Below, in pieces: positions 34,732 to 44,453 of a stretch of 64,000 bases of DNA (the stretch's first letter is position 1; every line of letters begins with the position of its first letter). Source of the stretch: Lentisphaera marina (GTDB taxonomy: Bacteria > Verrucomicrobiota > Lentisphaeria > Lentisphaerales > Lentisphaeraceae); the NCBI RefSeq assembly GCF_028745505.1, contig NZ_JAQZZL010000002.1, positions 558,001-622,000 on the forward strand, written 5' to 3'. The translations under genes were made by a program, and so were the position numbers. The notes under the pieces are model-generated. The model worked only from the letters and a program-made list of their open reading frames with translations. It ran no database searches and was not told the DNA's origin.

Positions 34732-35559
34732 CTAAATATGCTTGTCGCAGTAATCTTGACCATCATCACCGACGCGAAAAATCATATGGGGATCATCGTG
34801 TTCCGTCATGCCACAAGTTGTGCATTTATGGAAAGTGGGGCGCCCCTGATTGGGGTCCACGCTTTTTTGAAATTCTTTACGACGTTTGCGTAAGCTTGCA
34901 TCTCCGTACAAATAGGGGAGAACAAATGAGGCGTAATGAATGAGCGGGATCGCATAAATGAGAGCCACTGCACGAGCAGCAAAGGGGCTTAGTTGTGGAG
35001 AATTTAAAGCAGAAAAAGCCATGAAGGCAACAAAGAAACCAGAGATAAAACCAAGGTACTTGATTTTAACTGGGATGATAAACATTAAAGTGATTTCCAC
35101 ATCGGGGAACTTTGTTGCAAAAGCCATAAAAACACCTGCATAGAGTAAGTCTTCTGGAAAAGGTGCTGCTTTTGAGTAGAATCGAATGCCAGTGAAAATG
35201 GCGAGATAGAGCAGGGCGTAAAAAAGGATGTAGAGATTATAGCGAAATTTCCCCCAGATTTGCTCAAGGCCTCGGCCTGCCATCAGAAAGATGGAGAGCG
35301 CGAAGAAAAGCCAAATAATATTCCATCCCTGCATGGTTTGCACTGGAGGAGTGCAAAGAGCGCCAATGAGGTCGCCGACAATATGAATATTGGCAACTTG
35401 GATGCGCTCGAGTGTCGAGGCATAAGTGTTGGGGTTGCCATTAAAAATGAGCTGGATAGATGCAAATACGATAACTTTTAAAATCAAAAGTTTCTTTGTG
35501 AGGTCAGCAATAACGAGGTGACCAAATTTAGCTTCCAGCTTATTTAGCAGAGCATTCAT
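34732..35559 (-). CDS. Rhomboid-like membrane protein without catalytic serine, with C-terminal zinc-ribbon-like tail
   Basis: A 275-residue protein with about six membrane segments arranged like rhomboids (FLMAGRGLEQIWGKFRYN matches the loop before helix 2). Where rhomboid proteases have GxSG, it reads DLLYAGVFMAF, without the serine, so protease activity is not expected. The soluble C-terminus has CTTCG and YCDKH, a likely metal site. The product stop overlaps the panD start region (stop and start share position 35559). Function unknown. Pseudo-rhomboids can bind or escort membrane proteins. Confidence 0.75.
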   Translation of the reverse strand: MNALLNKLEAKFGHLVIADLTKKLLILKVIVFASIQLIFNGNPNTYASTLERIQVANIHIVGDLIGALCTPPVQTMQGWNIIWLFFALSIFLMAGRGLEQIWGKFRYNLYILFYALLYLAIFTGIRFYSKAAPFPEDLLYAGVFMAFATKFPDVEITLMFIIPVKIKYLGFISGFFVAFMAFSALNSPQLSPFAARAVALIYAIPLIHYASFVLPYLYGDASLRKRRKEFQKSVDPNQGRPTFHKCTTCGMTEHDDPHMIFRVGDDGQDYCDKHI

Positions 35560-35918
35560 TACTTGAGTAATTCAATCTCGTTAACTTCATTCAAAACGGC
35601 AACAGTTGGCTTGTGACCCTTTTTGATATCTTCAGCATCAAAATAAGCGAAGTTCATGATGATGATGCGGTCGCCAACAGCACCGAGACGTGCAGCTGAA
35701 CCATTGAGTAAAAAGGAGCGAGAACCACGTTCAGATGGGATGACATAAGTTTCTAGGCGTTGGCCATTGTTGAGGTTGCTCACCAAGATTTTTTCGTAAG
35801 GTAAAAGACCTACTTTATCCATGATGTCTTGGTCGATACCTAAGCTGCCCTCGTAATTGAGATCTGCTTGGGTAACCACGGCTTTGTGGATTTTGCTTTT
35901 AAGCACTTCGAGTTTCAT
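35559..35918 (-). CDS. panD: Aspartate 1-decarboxylase PanD
   Basis: A 119-residue proenzyme that makes beta-alanine for pantothenate and coenzyme A. The self-cleavage site is Gly24-Ser25 in NYEGSLGID, giving a pyruvoyl group at Ser25. Other family marks are LLPYEKILVSNLNNG, LNGSAARLGAVGDRIIIMNFAYF (in parts) and the catalytic-region YVIPSERGSR. Length is typical. Confidence 0.94.
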   Translation of the reverse strand: MKLEVLKSKIHKAVVTQADLNYEGSLGIDQDIMDKVGLLPYEKILVSNLNNGQRLETYVIPSERGSRSFLLNGSAARLGAVGDRIIIMNFAYFDAEDIKKGHKPTVAVLNEVNEIELLK

Positions 35919-35976
35919 AAAATTTCTCTATCTATTTAATTTTCGGGAAGATACACTCAAATGTGTTCTTGTAAAG

Positions 35977-36978
35977 TTAGCAGGGGAAACCGGCTGCTTT
36001 GCGGATGCGTGTCACAGTTGCCGAGGCAATTTCACGAGCTTTTTCAGCACCTTCTTGAAGGATCTTATCTAGAGCTTCACGGTCTTCGATGAGGGCGTCG
36101 TACTTTTCGCGCATGGGAGCAAATTTGCGTTCCACAGCTTCGTAGAGTTCCTGTTTAGCGTGACCCCAGCCTAAGCCACCAGCGCGGTAACGAGCTGCCA
36201 GGGCATCTTGCTCAGCTTGGTCTGCAAAGAGTTTGTAGAGGGAAAAAACATTGCAGCTCTCGGGATCTTTTTCTTCTTCGATTTCCTGAGAATTGGTCGT
36301 GACCTTCATGATTTGCTTGCGCATTTTCTTAGGGTTTTGAAAAAGAGGAATGGTGTTGTTATAACTCTTACTCATTTTACGACCATCCGTACCAGTGATG
36401 ATGTCACAGCTCTCAGATATAATAGCCTCTGGGATAACCAAAATTTCTTCACCATAATTGTGGTTGATTGATTGTGCGATATCCGCAGTAATCTCAACAT
36501 GTTGTTTTTGGTCGCGTCCAACAGGGACAATGTTTGTATCGTAAAGTAGAATATCTGCAGCCATTAAAACGGGGTAGGTATACAGTCCCATGTTAACACC
36601 TGAATCAGTGTCTTTACCAGCAGCTTGGTTATCTTGAACTTTTGCCTTGTAGGCATGAGCTTTATTCATCATGCCCTTAGCGGTGAAAGCCATGAGAAAT
36701 GTCGCCAATTCATGTGTTTCTGGAACATCGGATTGACGGTAAATCAAAGCTTGTTCTGGATCAAGTCCGCAGGCGAGCCAAGTCGCGGCAACTTCATAGG
36801 TGTGGTCAAGCATCTCTTGAGGGTTCTTTACCGTGTTTAAGGCATGATAATCAGCTATGAAATAACGAGCTTGATATTTTTCTGCCAATTCCAAAGCGGG
36901 ATTGATAGCGCCGAAGAAGTTTCCAAAGTGAGGAGTTCCGGTCGGTTTGATACCTGTGAGTGAGATTTTTTTGTCCAC
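35977..36978 (-). CDS. trpS: Tryptophan--tRNA ligase TrpS
   Basis: A 333-residue class I aminoacyl-tRNA synthetase. The HIGH-like motif is PTGTPHFGN and the KMSKS motif is GRKMSKSYNN. The typical GRDQKQHVEITADIA is present. C-terminal helical region as usual. Length matches the short bacterial form. Upstream lies a thioesterase gene in the same direction, 83 bases away. Confidence 0.95.
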   Translation of the reverse strand: MDKKISLTGIKPTGTPHFGNFFGAINPALELAEKYQARYFIADYHALNTVKNPQEMLDHTYEVAATWLACGLDPEQALIYRQSDVPETHELATFLMAFTAKGMMNKAHAYKAKVQDNQAAGKDTDSGVNMGLYTYPVLMAADILLYDTNIVPVGRDQKQHVEITADIAQSINHNYGEEILVIPEAIISESCDIITGTDGRKMSKSYNNTIPLFQNPKKMRKQIMKVTTNSQEIEEEKDPESCNVFSLYKLFADQAEQDALAARYRAGGLGWGHAKQELYEAVERKFAPMREKYDALIEDREALDKILQEGAEKAREIASATVTRIRKAAGFPC

Positions 36979-37060
36979 AAAATTACCTTAGAGCTAAGTT
37001 TTTTATCAGCCCTTTATTAGTCCAAAACTAGCTCTTTTCAAGCTTGGCTCGGGGATTTAA

Positions 37061-37543
37061 TTAGCTCTCTTTGCTTTTTATCATCGCATCAACTTTATTC
37101 TGAAGCATGCGACGTTCGCGACGTTGTTCAGCTAATTGAAATCGTTCCATTTCTTTGGCAGATTCTGGCTTGAATTTTGGGACTTCCACAGCTTTACTTT
37201 TTTCGTCAACGGCAACCATAGTGAAATAACAGGTGTTAGTATGACGAATACTTTGCTGATGAAGATCCTCGGCAATGACCTTAACGCCAATTTCCATGGA
37301 GGTGCGGCCGGTGTAATTAACTGAGGCCAGGAAAGTAAGAAGTTCACCTATTTTAATAGATTGTTTAAATGTCACTTGGTCGACGGAAAGTGTGACGGCG
37401 TATTTGCCACAGTAACGAGTCGCACAAGTATACGCAACGCGGTCAAGGAGTTTAAGTAGGTCACCACCATGCATGTTGCCATTGAAGTTGGCCATTTCTG
37501 GAGTGACGAGTACTGACATTTCAGTTTGAGATTTTTTTAACAT
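37061..37543 (-). CDS. Acyl-CoA thioesterase (hotdog fold, YciA-like)
   Basis: A 160-residue hotdog-fold thioesterase that hydrolyses acyl-CoA. The YciA/BACH signature NFNGNMHGGDLLKLLDRVAY holds the catalytic region, with typical SVDQVTFKQSIKIGELLTF and NTCYFTMVAVDEK. The C-terminal 30 residues are basic and helical. Substrate chain length cannot be told. Confidence 0.9.
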   Translation of the reverse strand: MLKKSQTEMSVLVTPEMANFNGNMHGGDLLKLLDRVAYTCATRYCGKYAVTLSVDQVTFKQSIKIGELLTFLASVNYTGRTSMEIGVKVIAEDLHQQSIRHTNTCYFTMVAVDEKSKAVEVPKFKPESAKEMERFQLAEQRRERRMLQNKVDAMIKSKES

Positions 37544-37841
37544 TTTTCTACCTGCAATTGTAAAATTATATTTCCAATAATGTTACATAAAAATTATTAT
37601 TCAAACGATAATGTAAATATTTAATAATTTATTACATAATTGTTATTTTGTGTTCGTGTGGTAAGAAGATAAAAATTATTTATTTAAGTGTTGAGAATTT
37701 AATGGGGTGCAATAGTAAACTTTAAAGAGGTCCACAAAGTTTGGGTCACTTAGAATTTTACTGGTGACTTAATCTTAAGTTACAATGAATAAATATTATT
37801 GAGCCAAGACTTTTGGTGATATAAAAGATAAGGAAGAAATA
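37544..37841. other. AT-rich intergenic region between divergent genes
   Basis: About 300 bases, strongly AT-rich, between the thioesterase (minus) and the ThuA protein (plus). It should hold both promoters. I see no convincing operator palindrome, RNA gene or short reading frame. The ThuA ribosome site AAGGAAG lies at about 37829. Confidence 0.5.
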
Positions 37842-38636
37842 ATGAAAAGACTACATTTACTAGCTTTAATCTGTTTTGCGACATTCGCAAGTTTTGCAGC
37901 TGAACCAAAACCCATCAAAGTTCTTATGATCACCGGTGGTGGTTGGCATGATTACAAAACCCAGGCACCTCTTCTTAAGAAGACAATTGAGAGTCAAGTA
38001 AATGCGGAAGTAACAATTAAGTGGACTTCAACGGATGAGCACCCAGTAAAGCCAGCAGAGAATAAATTGCCAGAAGTCTTTAAAGGGGACTTTTGCAAAG
38101 GTTATGATGTGGTTTTCCACAATCATTGCCAGGTAAAGTTTGAAGATGATGATGCCATTGACAAAGTTATTGATAATCACATCAAAAATAAAGTTGGTGT
38201 TATCATGACTCACGGTTCCTTTCACACTTGGTTTAGAACCAAGCGTCAAGCATGGGACCGAATTTGCGGTGTGAATAGTATTCGTCATTACCACAAATCT
38301 CCGATAAAAGTAGAAGTGACAGACAAAAATCACCCTGTGATGAAAGCACTTGGCGTAGATGGTTGGGAAACTAAAGAGGGTGAGCTTTATCAAACAAAAT
38401 TGAATACAGGAACTCAATCTTTAGCAAAAGGCACTACGCTCAAGGGGAAAACTCAAACTGAGGATTGCGTTTTTTCTCACACAGAAGGTGGTTTAAAAAT
38501 GTTTGGTACTACACTCGGTCACCATAACTCCACTATGGAGCAGGAAGTCTATAAGAAAATGATGGCTTATGCAGTACTTTGGAGCGCGGGGAAACTCGAT
38601 AAAGATGGTAAGCCAGCACCTGGTTACAAGAAGTAA
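37842..38636 (+). CDS. Secreted ThuA-domain protein
   Basis: A 264-residue protein with a clear signal peptide (about residues 1-19, MKRLHLLALICFATFASFA). The ThuA-like fold has the opening IKVLMITGGGWHDY, HNHCQVKFED, MTHGSFHTW and the C-terminal HTEGGLKMFGTTLGHHN. ThuA-like domains are linked to trehalose or other carbohydrate use and resemble class I amidotransferases, but their reaction is mostly unknown. It starts the accessory, polysaccharide-related half of the window. Confidence 0.85.
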   Translation: MKRLHLLALICFATFASFAAEPKPIKVLMITGGGWHDYKTQAPLLKKTIESQVNAEVTIKWTSTDEHPVKPAENKLPEVFKGDFCKGYDVVFHNHCQVKFEDDDAIDKVIDNHIKNKVGVIMTHGSFHTWFRTKRQAWDRICGVNSIRHYHKSPIKVEVTDKNHPVMKALGVDGWETKEGELYQTKLNTGTQSLAKGTTLKGKTQTEDCVFSHTEGGLKMFGTTLGHHNSTMEQEVYKKMMAYAVLWSAGKLDKDGKPAPGYKK

Positions 38637-38720
38637 GTTTTAAAGTAGGGGGCGTGAACCCTTACTTATAAATAGCCTTATTGTTTTTGGTTTATTACTG
38701 ATAAAACATTAACACTAGAC

Positions 38721-41426
38721 TTAAGGGGAGATTTTGCGGATTTTGATTTCGGTAAAATCTCCTTCTGCATTTAAGCTCAGAGTGTTTAGAGTGTCTTTAC
38801 TTGCAGTGAATTTTTGATTTGAGTTTTTGCCGACAAGTAATTCGTACTCACCAGAGTGTAAACCTTGTAGTTCTAATTTAATTTCTTGTGCTTGTTGAGA
38901 GCGTTTTTCTATTGTAAAGCTAAGTAGGCTAAGTTCTTTATTCCAAGTGATAAAGGAACCTTTTTTGAAGCCCTCGCTCTTCAGGTTTAGGTGCAAGGCG
39001 CTCGTCTGACTAATGTAATGAAATTGCCTGCGAACACCATCGAGTGGTATGGCTTGCAGTTCATTATCTCTTGTTTGGAGATCTCCGCCATAAGCCAAGG
39101 GCCCGAAAATAGGGTCGTCAACGGCAATACATGCGGCGGCTTCGACGCCGGCGCACAAACCGTGATCAATTTCACCACAGACCGCCCAAGGACCACGAGA
39201 CATGTTATCACAAGCCGAGTTCCATTCTGAGCCCTGCATCTGAGGCATGAAGCCCCAAGCGACAGAACCATCGTTGTTTTTTCCACCATACCAATAGCCA
39301 TAATTACTTTTATCTGTACCACTATTAACTAATCCCCAGGAGCAAAGTAGCGAAGCGTAGCCGAGTTGAATGAGGTCAAACTTATTTTCTTCAAAATAGA
39401 GTCCTTGATCCATAATGGCCCAGCCTCCCATTTGCGACATATAACTCATGGTATAATTCGATGTTCCTACGGCACGGAAGTCACTGCCATAATGATAATA
39501 AGAGCTCTCCAATACACCACGGCATGCGAGATTGGCCATCAGTTGACGATGAAGGTAATCTTTGTGTTTTTCTTCATCAATAATGGGGTGAGAAAACCAT
39601 TGCCCAGTATTTTTGTGTTGCCATAGATTATTATCGGCTTCCAGCGTATTTGTCAGGGCATATTTACCGATAGCGTAACTGGATTCATATGCGGTGGAAT
39701 CGACCGGCATTTCGGAAACAAAGGGGTAGTCATCGTCATAGAGGAAGTACTTGACTTTTTTCTCCCACTCTCCTTCTAAATAATCGGCCTTGTCTGAAAA
39801 GCCTTCTTCTCTTAAACTAGTTATAAGGGGCAAGAGGTATTTCTCGTGAAAGTTTCCCAAAGTATAGGCCCAGTCGGTCCAACCTTCATGTGCCCAACCA
39901 CCGGTCATCATAATGTTATAAGGAACTTCAAAATAGGCTTTTGCGGTACCGTAAGCACGTTCAAGGTAGTCATTAGCACTTAAATATTTAGTGAGTTCCG
40001 GGTTCTGTTGAGCAATGAGGTACATATTGTAATAAAGGGCGAAGTAGGTGGTGTAATCAAAGCTACGCCACATGCGACACTGACTACCGCCTTCTTGAGG
40101 ACGACTCGTGGATTCTTCGATTAAATCATTTTGTGAATTGCGATTATTGATCCAGCTATCGGAACCGTATATGCCGTAGGGGTAGGGGTCTTCTTGATCG
40201 CTACGCTGATGCTTCCCCCAAACGAAATTTTTGATAAAGTACTCGAGAGAGGCAATTTCTTGAGCATCTGGATAAGCAACATTCTTTTCGGCTAGGTAGA
40301 TGCACTTACTATTGGAGGGGTCATCGGAACCACTCACACAATAAGGATGTTGACTACCTGGATTATCTGGTCCCAGTAATTGTTTGCCCACTTCGGCACT
40401 GGCGTCCCATAAACTGTATAAGCCATCGTACCATTTATCGGGGGCGATGTGCTGTTGGGAGTTTGTGATAAAAGAGGCACGTTTTTTTATGAGTGTTTCT
40501 AGATCTTCGGTGATGAAAAATTCTAAGAGACTCTCTTGATTAGTTCCATATTCGAGGATGAGCTTATTCTCGCCTAGCTTTTCGAATTGAAGTTCATAAA
40601 TGTCGTAATCACCGCGTTTACTAAGTTTTGTGATCTCAGTATGATCGGTAAATTCGGCAATGATTTGTAAAATATCTTTTTGTGATCGCAAGGCTATTTT
40701 GACTTTATTATCTCGTGGAATCACCATTCCTGGTGCAACGCGAATGTCGATGCCTCCACTCTGATAAATTTTTTCACGAATGTCAGCGTAATTATCACAC
40801 CACTGAAAACGAAAGCTATAGCTGACTGTTTCTTGGGCGGGAATCAGTTTACTCGAGTTTTCTTGTCGCCAAGTTCCTTTTATCTTCTCTGTATGAGTTT
40901 TGGAATGAATGAAGGCACTATAGAGCGCTCCACCACTCGCATAGATGCCATTTTTAGCTTCAAAAAACTCGAGATGTGTCTCTTCTTTTGGAGTCATCAG
41001 TAGGTGCGAACCAAGGCCGCCCACGGGGAGCCAAAAAATAAATGAATTATGCCCAGCAATTTGACTGTGTTTGAAGACGCGTCCTTCAAATGATTCTTTG
41101 GGATTGCGCGTGTACTCTTCGTTGAATTTAAAAGGGGTTTCTAGGGTGCCAATTTCTAAAGTAGAATGACTATTGTTTTTTAAGTGAATATCCCAATCTA
41201 AGAAGGGGCCACTCTGTGAAAAGCAACTACTGACATGTAAATCCTGAGTCCCTTTTTCGTCACAATCTATCGAGTTTTCATTTTGTTTGTAGCTTATATT
41301 TAATGAACCTAGGCTATTTCCGGGGCGGATAAATTCCGTCTCAAAGGGGTCGTTTTTGCGTTTGAGTGACTTTATCTGTCCTTCGTGTTCATTAATAATA
41401 AATTCTCTAGGGGGATTCTGAGTCAT
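38721..41426 (-). CDS. Large DUF5695-like carbohydrate-active-like protein, unknown function
   Basis: About 900 residues. An N-terminal beta-rich region (galactose-mutarotase-like or jelly-roll) is followed, from about residue 340, by a long alpha-helical region rich in Trp, Tyr and Gly (SLWDASAEVGKQLL, WAHEGWTDWAYTLG). This resembles alpha/alpha-toroid glycoside hydrolases or lyases. My best family guess is DUF5695, from memory only. I choose the ATG at 41426 (MTQNPPREF) because GAGG precedes it by a short spacing. The frame is open to an ATG at 41513, adding 29 residues without a ribosome site. No signal peptide is evident with either start. It opposes the ThuA gene and diverges from an esterase. 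Confidence 0.65.
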   Translation of the reverse strand: MTQNPPREFIINEHEGQIKSLKRKNDPFETEFIRPGNSLGSLNISYKQNENSIDCDEKGTQDLHVSSCFSQSGPFLDWDIHLKNNSHSTLEIGTLETPFKFNEEYTRNPKESFEGRVFKHSQIAGHNSFIFWLPVGGLGSHLLMTPKEETHLEFFEAKNGIYASGGALYSAFIHSKTHTEKIKGTWRQENSSKLIPAQETVSYSFRFQWCDNYADIREKIYQSGGIDIRVAPGMVIPRDNKVKIALRSQKDILQIIAEFTDHTEITKLSKRGDYDIYELQFEKLGENKLILEYGTNQESLLEFFITEDLETLIKKRASFITNSQQHIAPDKWYDGLYSLWDASAEVGKQLLGPDNPGSQHPYCVSGSDDPSNSKCIYLAEKNVAYPDAQEIASLEYFIKNFVWGKHQRSDQEDPYPYGIYGSDSWINNRNSQNDLIEESTSRPQEGGSQCRMWRSFDYTTYFALYYNMYLIAQQNPELTKYLSANDYLERAYGTAKAYFEVPYNIMMTGGWAHEGWTDWAYTLGNFHEKYLLPLITSLREEGFSDKADYLEGEWEKKVKYFLYDDDYPFVSEMPVDSTAYESSYAIGKYALTNTLEADNNLWQHKNTGQWFSHPIIDEEKHKDYLHRQLMANLACRGVLESSYYHYGSDFRAVGTSNYTMSYMSQMGGWAIMDQGLYFEENKFDLIQLGYASLLCSWGLVNSGTDKSNYGYWYGGKNNDGSVAWGFMPQMQGSEWNSACDNMSRGPWAVCGEIDHGLCAGVEAAACIAVDDPIFGPLAYGGDLQTRDNELQAIPLDGVRRQFHYISQTSALHLNLKSEGFKKGSFITWNKELSLLSFTIEKRSQQAQEIKLELQGLHSGEYELLVGKNSNQKFTASKDTLNTLSLNAEGDFTEIKIRKISP

Positions 41427-41615
41427 GCTACCTCGACACTTTTTATAATTATGTAAAAAATAAGGGGGAGAGTAGGGCGCATCAATGTCCATATATGACA
41501 GCTTATTATCCAATCACGACATTGACTTCAGTGTATGAATTAAATGATCTTTAAGCTGTTAGATCTATTAAATTGCTTTCGTATTGTATGTAATCAGCAA
41601 AATCAGGAGTTCTAA

Positions 41616-42524
41616 ATGAAATATATTTTATCAATGCTTTTACTAAGTTTATTTTCAGTCAATCTTTATGCCCAGAATTCCGAGAATAAGCGTCAGGAAA
41701 TTTTAGAGAAATTTGATAAAGATGGTGATGGCCGCTTATCAAAAGGCGAGCATGAAGCCGTGCGAGCGCATTTTGAAGAAGAGCGCAAATCGCGAAAGAA
41801 AACTAGCCAAACGGAAAATAAGCGTACACCAAAAGTTAAAGTAGATGAGACTTTCTTGAAGGGAGAAGTGGTGACGATGCCCAGTTCTTTGGATGAAGCG
41901 ACAAAAACTCTTCGCAATGAATTCGTTTTCTTCAAGCAGCTTAATCAAGAGGGGAAAGGGCCTCTTATAATCTACCTTCATGGTGGAGGCGCTCACAATG
42001 GTCCTACAGTAAGACATATGTCTAATCCGACGGCTTCCTTGATAAGCAAAGGGAAATATCCTTTTAATTTACTAATACCTGTATTTCAGAAAGCGGATGG
42101 TATCGCCAATGGTTGGAATCCGGATGACCTGACTCAGCTTCTTAAGTTTGTCGTGACTAAGTATAATATTGATGCTAAACGCGTTTTCCTTACGGGTCAT
42201 AGTATGGGAGGCGCAGGAACCTTCATGTGGGCCAATAAGTACCCCGAATTATTTGCTGGTGTGGTTCCTAGAGCTGCAGGTGGAGCAGAAAGCCCGAAAA
42301 GTGAGCTTCCAGTGGAGGCGAAGAATTTTGTGAATGTACCGATATGGGCTTTTCATGGTTCAAAAGATGGCGTTTGCGATTATCGCAAAATTGAAAGCTT
42401 GCTCAATGAGATTGAAAGCCTAGGAGCAAAACCAAAATTCACACTACTGGAGGGGATGGGGCACAATATTTCCCCAGCAATAAACTCAGATGATAAGATC
42501 TTAAAATGGTTTATGGAGCAATGA
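41616..42524 (+). CDS. Secreted esterase with EF-hand-like motif (alpha/beta hydrolase)
   Basis: A 302-residue exported protein. After a signal peptide (about 1-19) comes one EF-hand-like calcium loop, DKDGDGRLSKGEHE (about residues 34-47), then a basic linker and an alpha/beta hydrolase domain. The nucleophile serine sits in LTGHSMGGAGTF. The oxyanion region LIIYLHGGGAHNG and the terminal histidine in EGMGHNISPA complete the triad pattern. It resembles the poly(3-hydroxybutyrate) depolymerase/feruloyl esterase group. Removal of acyl groups from polysaccharides would fit its location. This is inferred. Confidence 0.85.
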   Translation: MKYILSMLLLSLFSVNLYAQNSENKRQEILEKFDKDGDGRLSKGEHEAVRAHFEEERKSRKKTSQTENKRTPKVKVDETFLKGEVVTMPSSLDEATKTLRNEFVFFKQLNQEGKGPLIIYLHGGGAHNGPTVRHMSNPTASLISKGKYPFNLLIPVFQKADGIANGWNPDDLTQLLKFVVTKYNIDAKRVFLTGHSMGGAGTFMWANKYPELFAGVVPRAAGGAESPKSELPVEAKNFVNVPIWAFHGSKDGVCDYRKIESLLNEIESLGAKPKFTLLEGMGHNISPAINSDDKILKWFMEQ

Positions 42525-42585
42525 AAAAATTCTTTTTGATAAAGTCATCGATAAATTATTTAGCAGTTGAGCAATTGAGGTCATA

Positions 42586-44184
42586 ATGAAACTTAAGTAT
42601 TGCTTAATGATATCTATCTTGTTGTCGTCTTATGGGTTGTCACGAGACCTAGAACGTCCCAATATTTTGTTTATTCATATGGAAGATATGGGCTGTGAAA
42701 TTCCCGTATATGGAGATATGACTCAAGCGACCCCAGCCTTAAGTCAACTGGCTTCTCAGGGAATGGTTTTTGAGCGAGTTAATGTTACGGCACCCTCCTG
42801 TGCGCCATCTCGAGCAAGTCTTTTTACCGGCTTGTATCCCCACCAAAATGGGATGTGGGCATTTGATCAGACACATGGATTTCACTTTAGAGAAGGAGTG
42901 CCAACTTTTATACAAGCGCTTAAAAAAGCAGGTTACGCCACGGGGATAAGTTATAAAACAGGAGTAGAACCTGCTTCGGCTGTTCCTTTTGATCGTCAGT
43001 ATAAATATAATAAAAATGCTTTAGGTAAAGATCCCGGAAGCTATCAAGTGTCGAATTGCATAGATGGTTTTCAGCACTTTTTGGAAAATTTATCGCCTGG
43101 GGAAAAGTTTTATTTTCAAGCACAGACAAATGATACCCACACGCAATGGGCCCCAAAATTCGAACCTATTAGAGGATTTAAAACGCGTTTTGGTTTTCAT
43201 CCTATAGATGCAGATAAAGTGAAGGCTTTACTCCATTGGGGGAAAGTAAGAATGAATTCAAAAGCGCGACAAAACTTGGCTGAGTATTATGGAGCAATTC
43301 AGCGCGTGGATTTTTTTGTAAAAGAAATTCTTGCATTATTAGAAAAATTTGGACATACAGAAAACACCATCGTCATTTTTTCTTCAGATCATGGTCCTTC
43401 AGATTTGTTTCGAGGTAAAACCAGTTCTTATGAATTTGGTTTACGAGTTCCCTTTATTGTTAAGTGGCCTAATTATGTAAAGAAAGGCACTCGTAGTAAT
43501 GCCTTGGTATCTTTTGTAGATCTCATGCCTACTTTTCTCGACTTAGCGAAACTGCCAATAGATGAATATTTACCAGGCAAATCAATTATTCCTATTCTGA
43601 CTGGTGATCAGCCGATGGGACATAGGAGGTTTCTGTATTCTGCCTATAACTCACATACGACAAGTGAAGACTTATTGTGGCCGGCAAGAACGATTAATGA
43701 CGGTCGCTATAAATTGATATATAACTTACTGGCAGAGCAGGGGATGAAACGTTTAGGTAAGCATGGAATAAACCATAAAATCAATGATGTTTTTACAAGT
43801 ACTAAAGAAGCGCAAGATTTGCGTAAAAGAACGACTCAGCCAGGTGTCTATGAGTTGTATGATCTACAGTCAGATCCTGGAGAATTAATTAATTTAGTTA
43901 ATGATCCAGAAAAAGCAGCTATCTTAAAAAAACTTAAAGAGGAACTTGATGACTGGAGAAGAAATCGAGTTAAAGATCCATTTGTTGAAGAGGAAGTCTT
44001 AAAATTATTTACTGAACAATATTTGGCTCACTGCCTCGAATGGAGGACTCAAATGTATCTAGGTGGAAAAGAAAAAGCAGCTCAAAATAAAAAAATACTG
44101 ACTGCGAAAGGATGGAAATTAAATAAAGAAATCTGGATACCTAAATGGGATCCACAGCCATATAAAACAGAGAAAACACGATAA
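42586..44184 (+). CDS. Formylglycine-dependent sulfatase (S1 family)
   Basis: A 532-residue type I sulfatase with a signal peptide. The formylglycine signature CxPSRxxLxTG is complete: C72 in SCAPSRASLFTG. The N-terminal RPNILFIHMEDMGCE gives the metal aspartates, and FSSDHGPSDLFRGKTSSYEFGLRVPF is the usual second metal region, here cited as SSDHGPSDLFRG. The sequence is closest in feel to heparan-N-sulfatase-like S1 groups, but the substrate cannot be fixed. It probably removes sulfate from marine polysaccharides. The modifying enzyme is not in this window. Its start lies 61 bases after the esterase gene. Confidence 0.92.
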   Translation: MKLKYCLMISILLSSYGLSRDLERPNILFIHMEDMGCEIPVYGDMTQATPALSQLASQGMVFERVNVTAPSCAPSRASLFTGLYPHQNGMWAFDQTHGFHFREGVPTFIQALKKAGYATGISYKTGVEPASAVPFDRQYKYNKNALGKDPGSYQVSNCIDGFQHFLENLSPGEKFYFQAQTNDTHTQWAPKFEPIRGFKTRFGFHPIDADKVKALLHWGKVRMNSKARQNLAEYYGAIQRVDFFVKEILALLEKFGHTENTIVIFSSDHGPSDLFRGKTSSYEFGLRVPFIVKWPNYVKKGTRSNALVSFVDLMPTFLDLAKLPIDEYLPGKSIIPILTGDQPMGHRRFLYSAYNSHTTSEDLLWPARTINDGRYKLIYNLLAEQGMKRLGKHGINHKINDVFTSTKEAQDLRKRTTQPGVYELYDLQSDPGELINLVNDPEKAAILKKLKEELDDWRRNRVKDPFVEEEVLKLFTEQYLAHCLEWRTQMYLGGKEKAAQNKKILTAKGWKLNKEIWIPKWDPQPYKTEKTR

Positions 44185-44395
44185 TACTATTTTTTCTGTC
44201 GGAGTCTATCTAGTGTACAAAACAATAATGATAATTTGAAGTTTACACATCTTTATATACAAAATTGTTGCCTAATCCTAGCTCGTAAGATATCGTTTAT
44301 TAAATAAAGCCCTATTTATGAGTGAAAGTGTAAATTAAGCAGTATTGATTTTAGATCTATGTTATATTTATTTCTTAGAGCATAATAAAAAGACC

Positions 44396-44424
44396 TTGAA
44401 TAAAAACATACTGGTACTAACCTA
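44396..44424 (+). promoter_or_regulatory. Candidate promoter and operator upstream of the sugar symporter
   Basis: TTGAAT (44396-44401) could be a -35 box. The operator-like ATACTGGTAC (44408-44417) lies in the following 17-bp spacer, and a weak -10 (AACCTA or nearby) follows. The site fits the ATACYRGTAY motif found at six other promoters downstream. Confidence 0.5.
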
Positions 44425-44453
44425 GTTTAAAATAAACTATAGGTTTTTATGTT

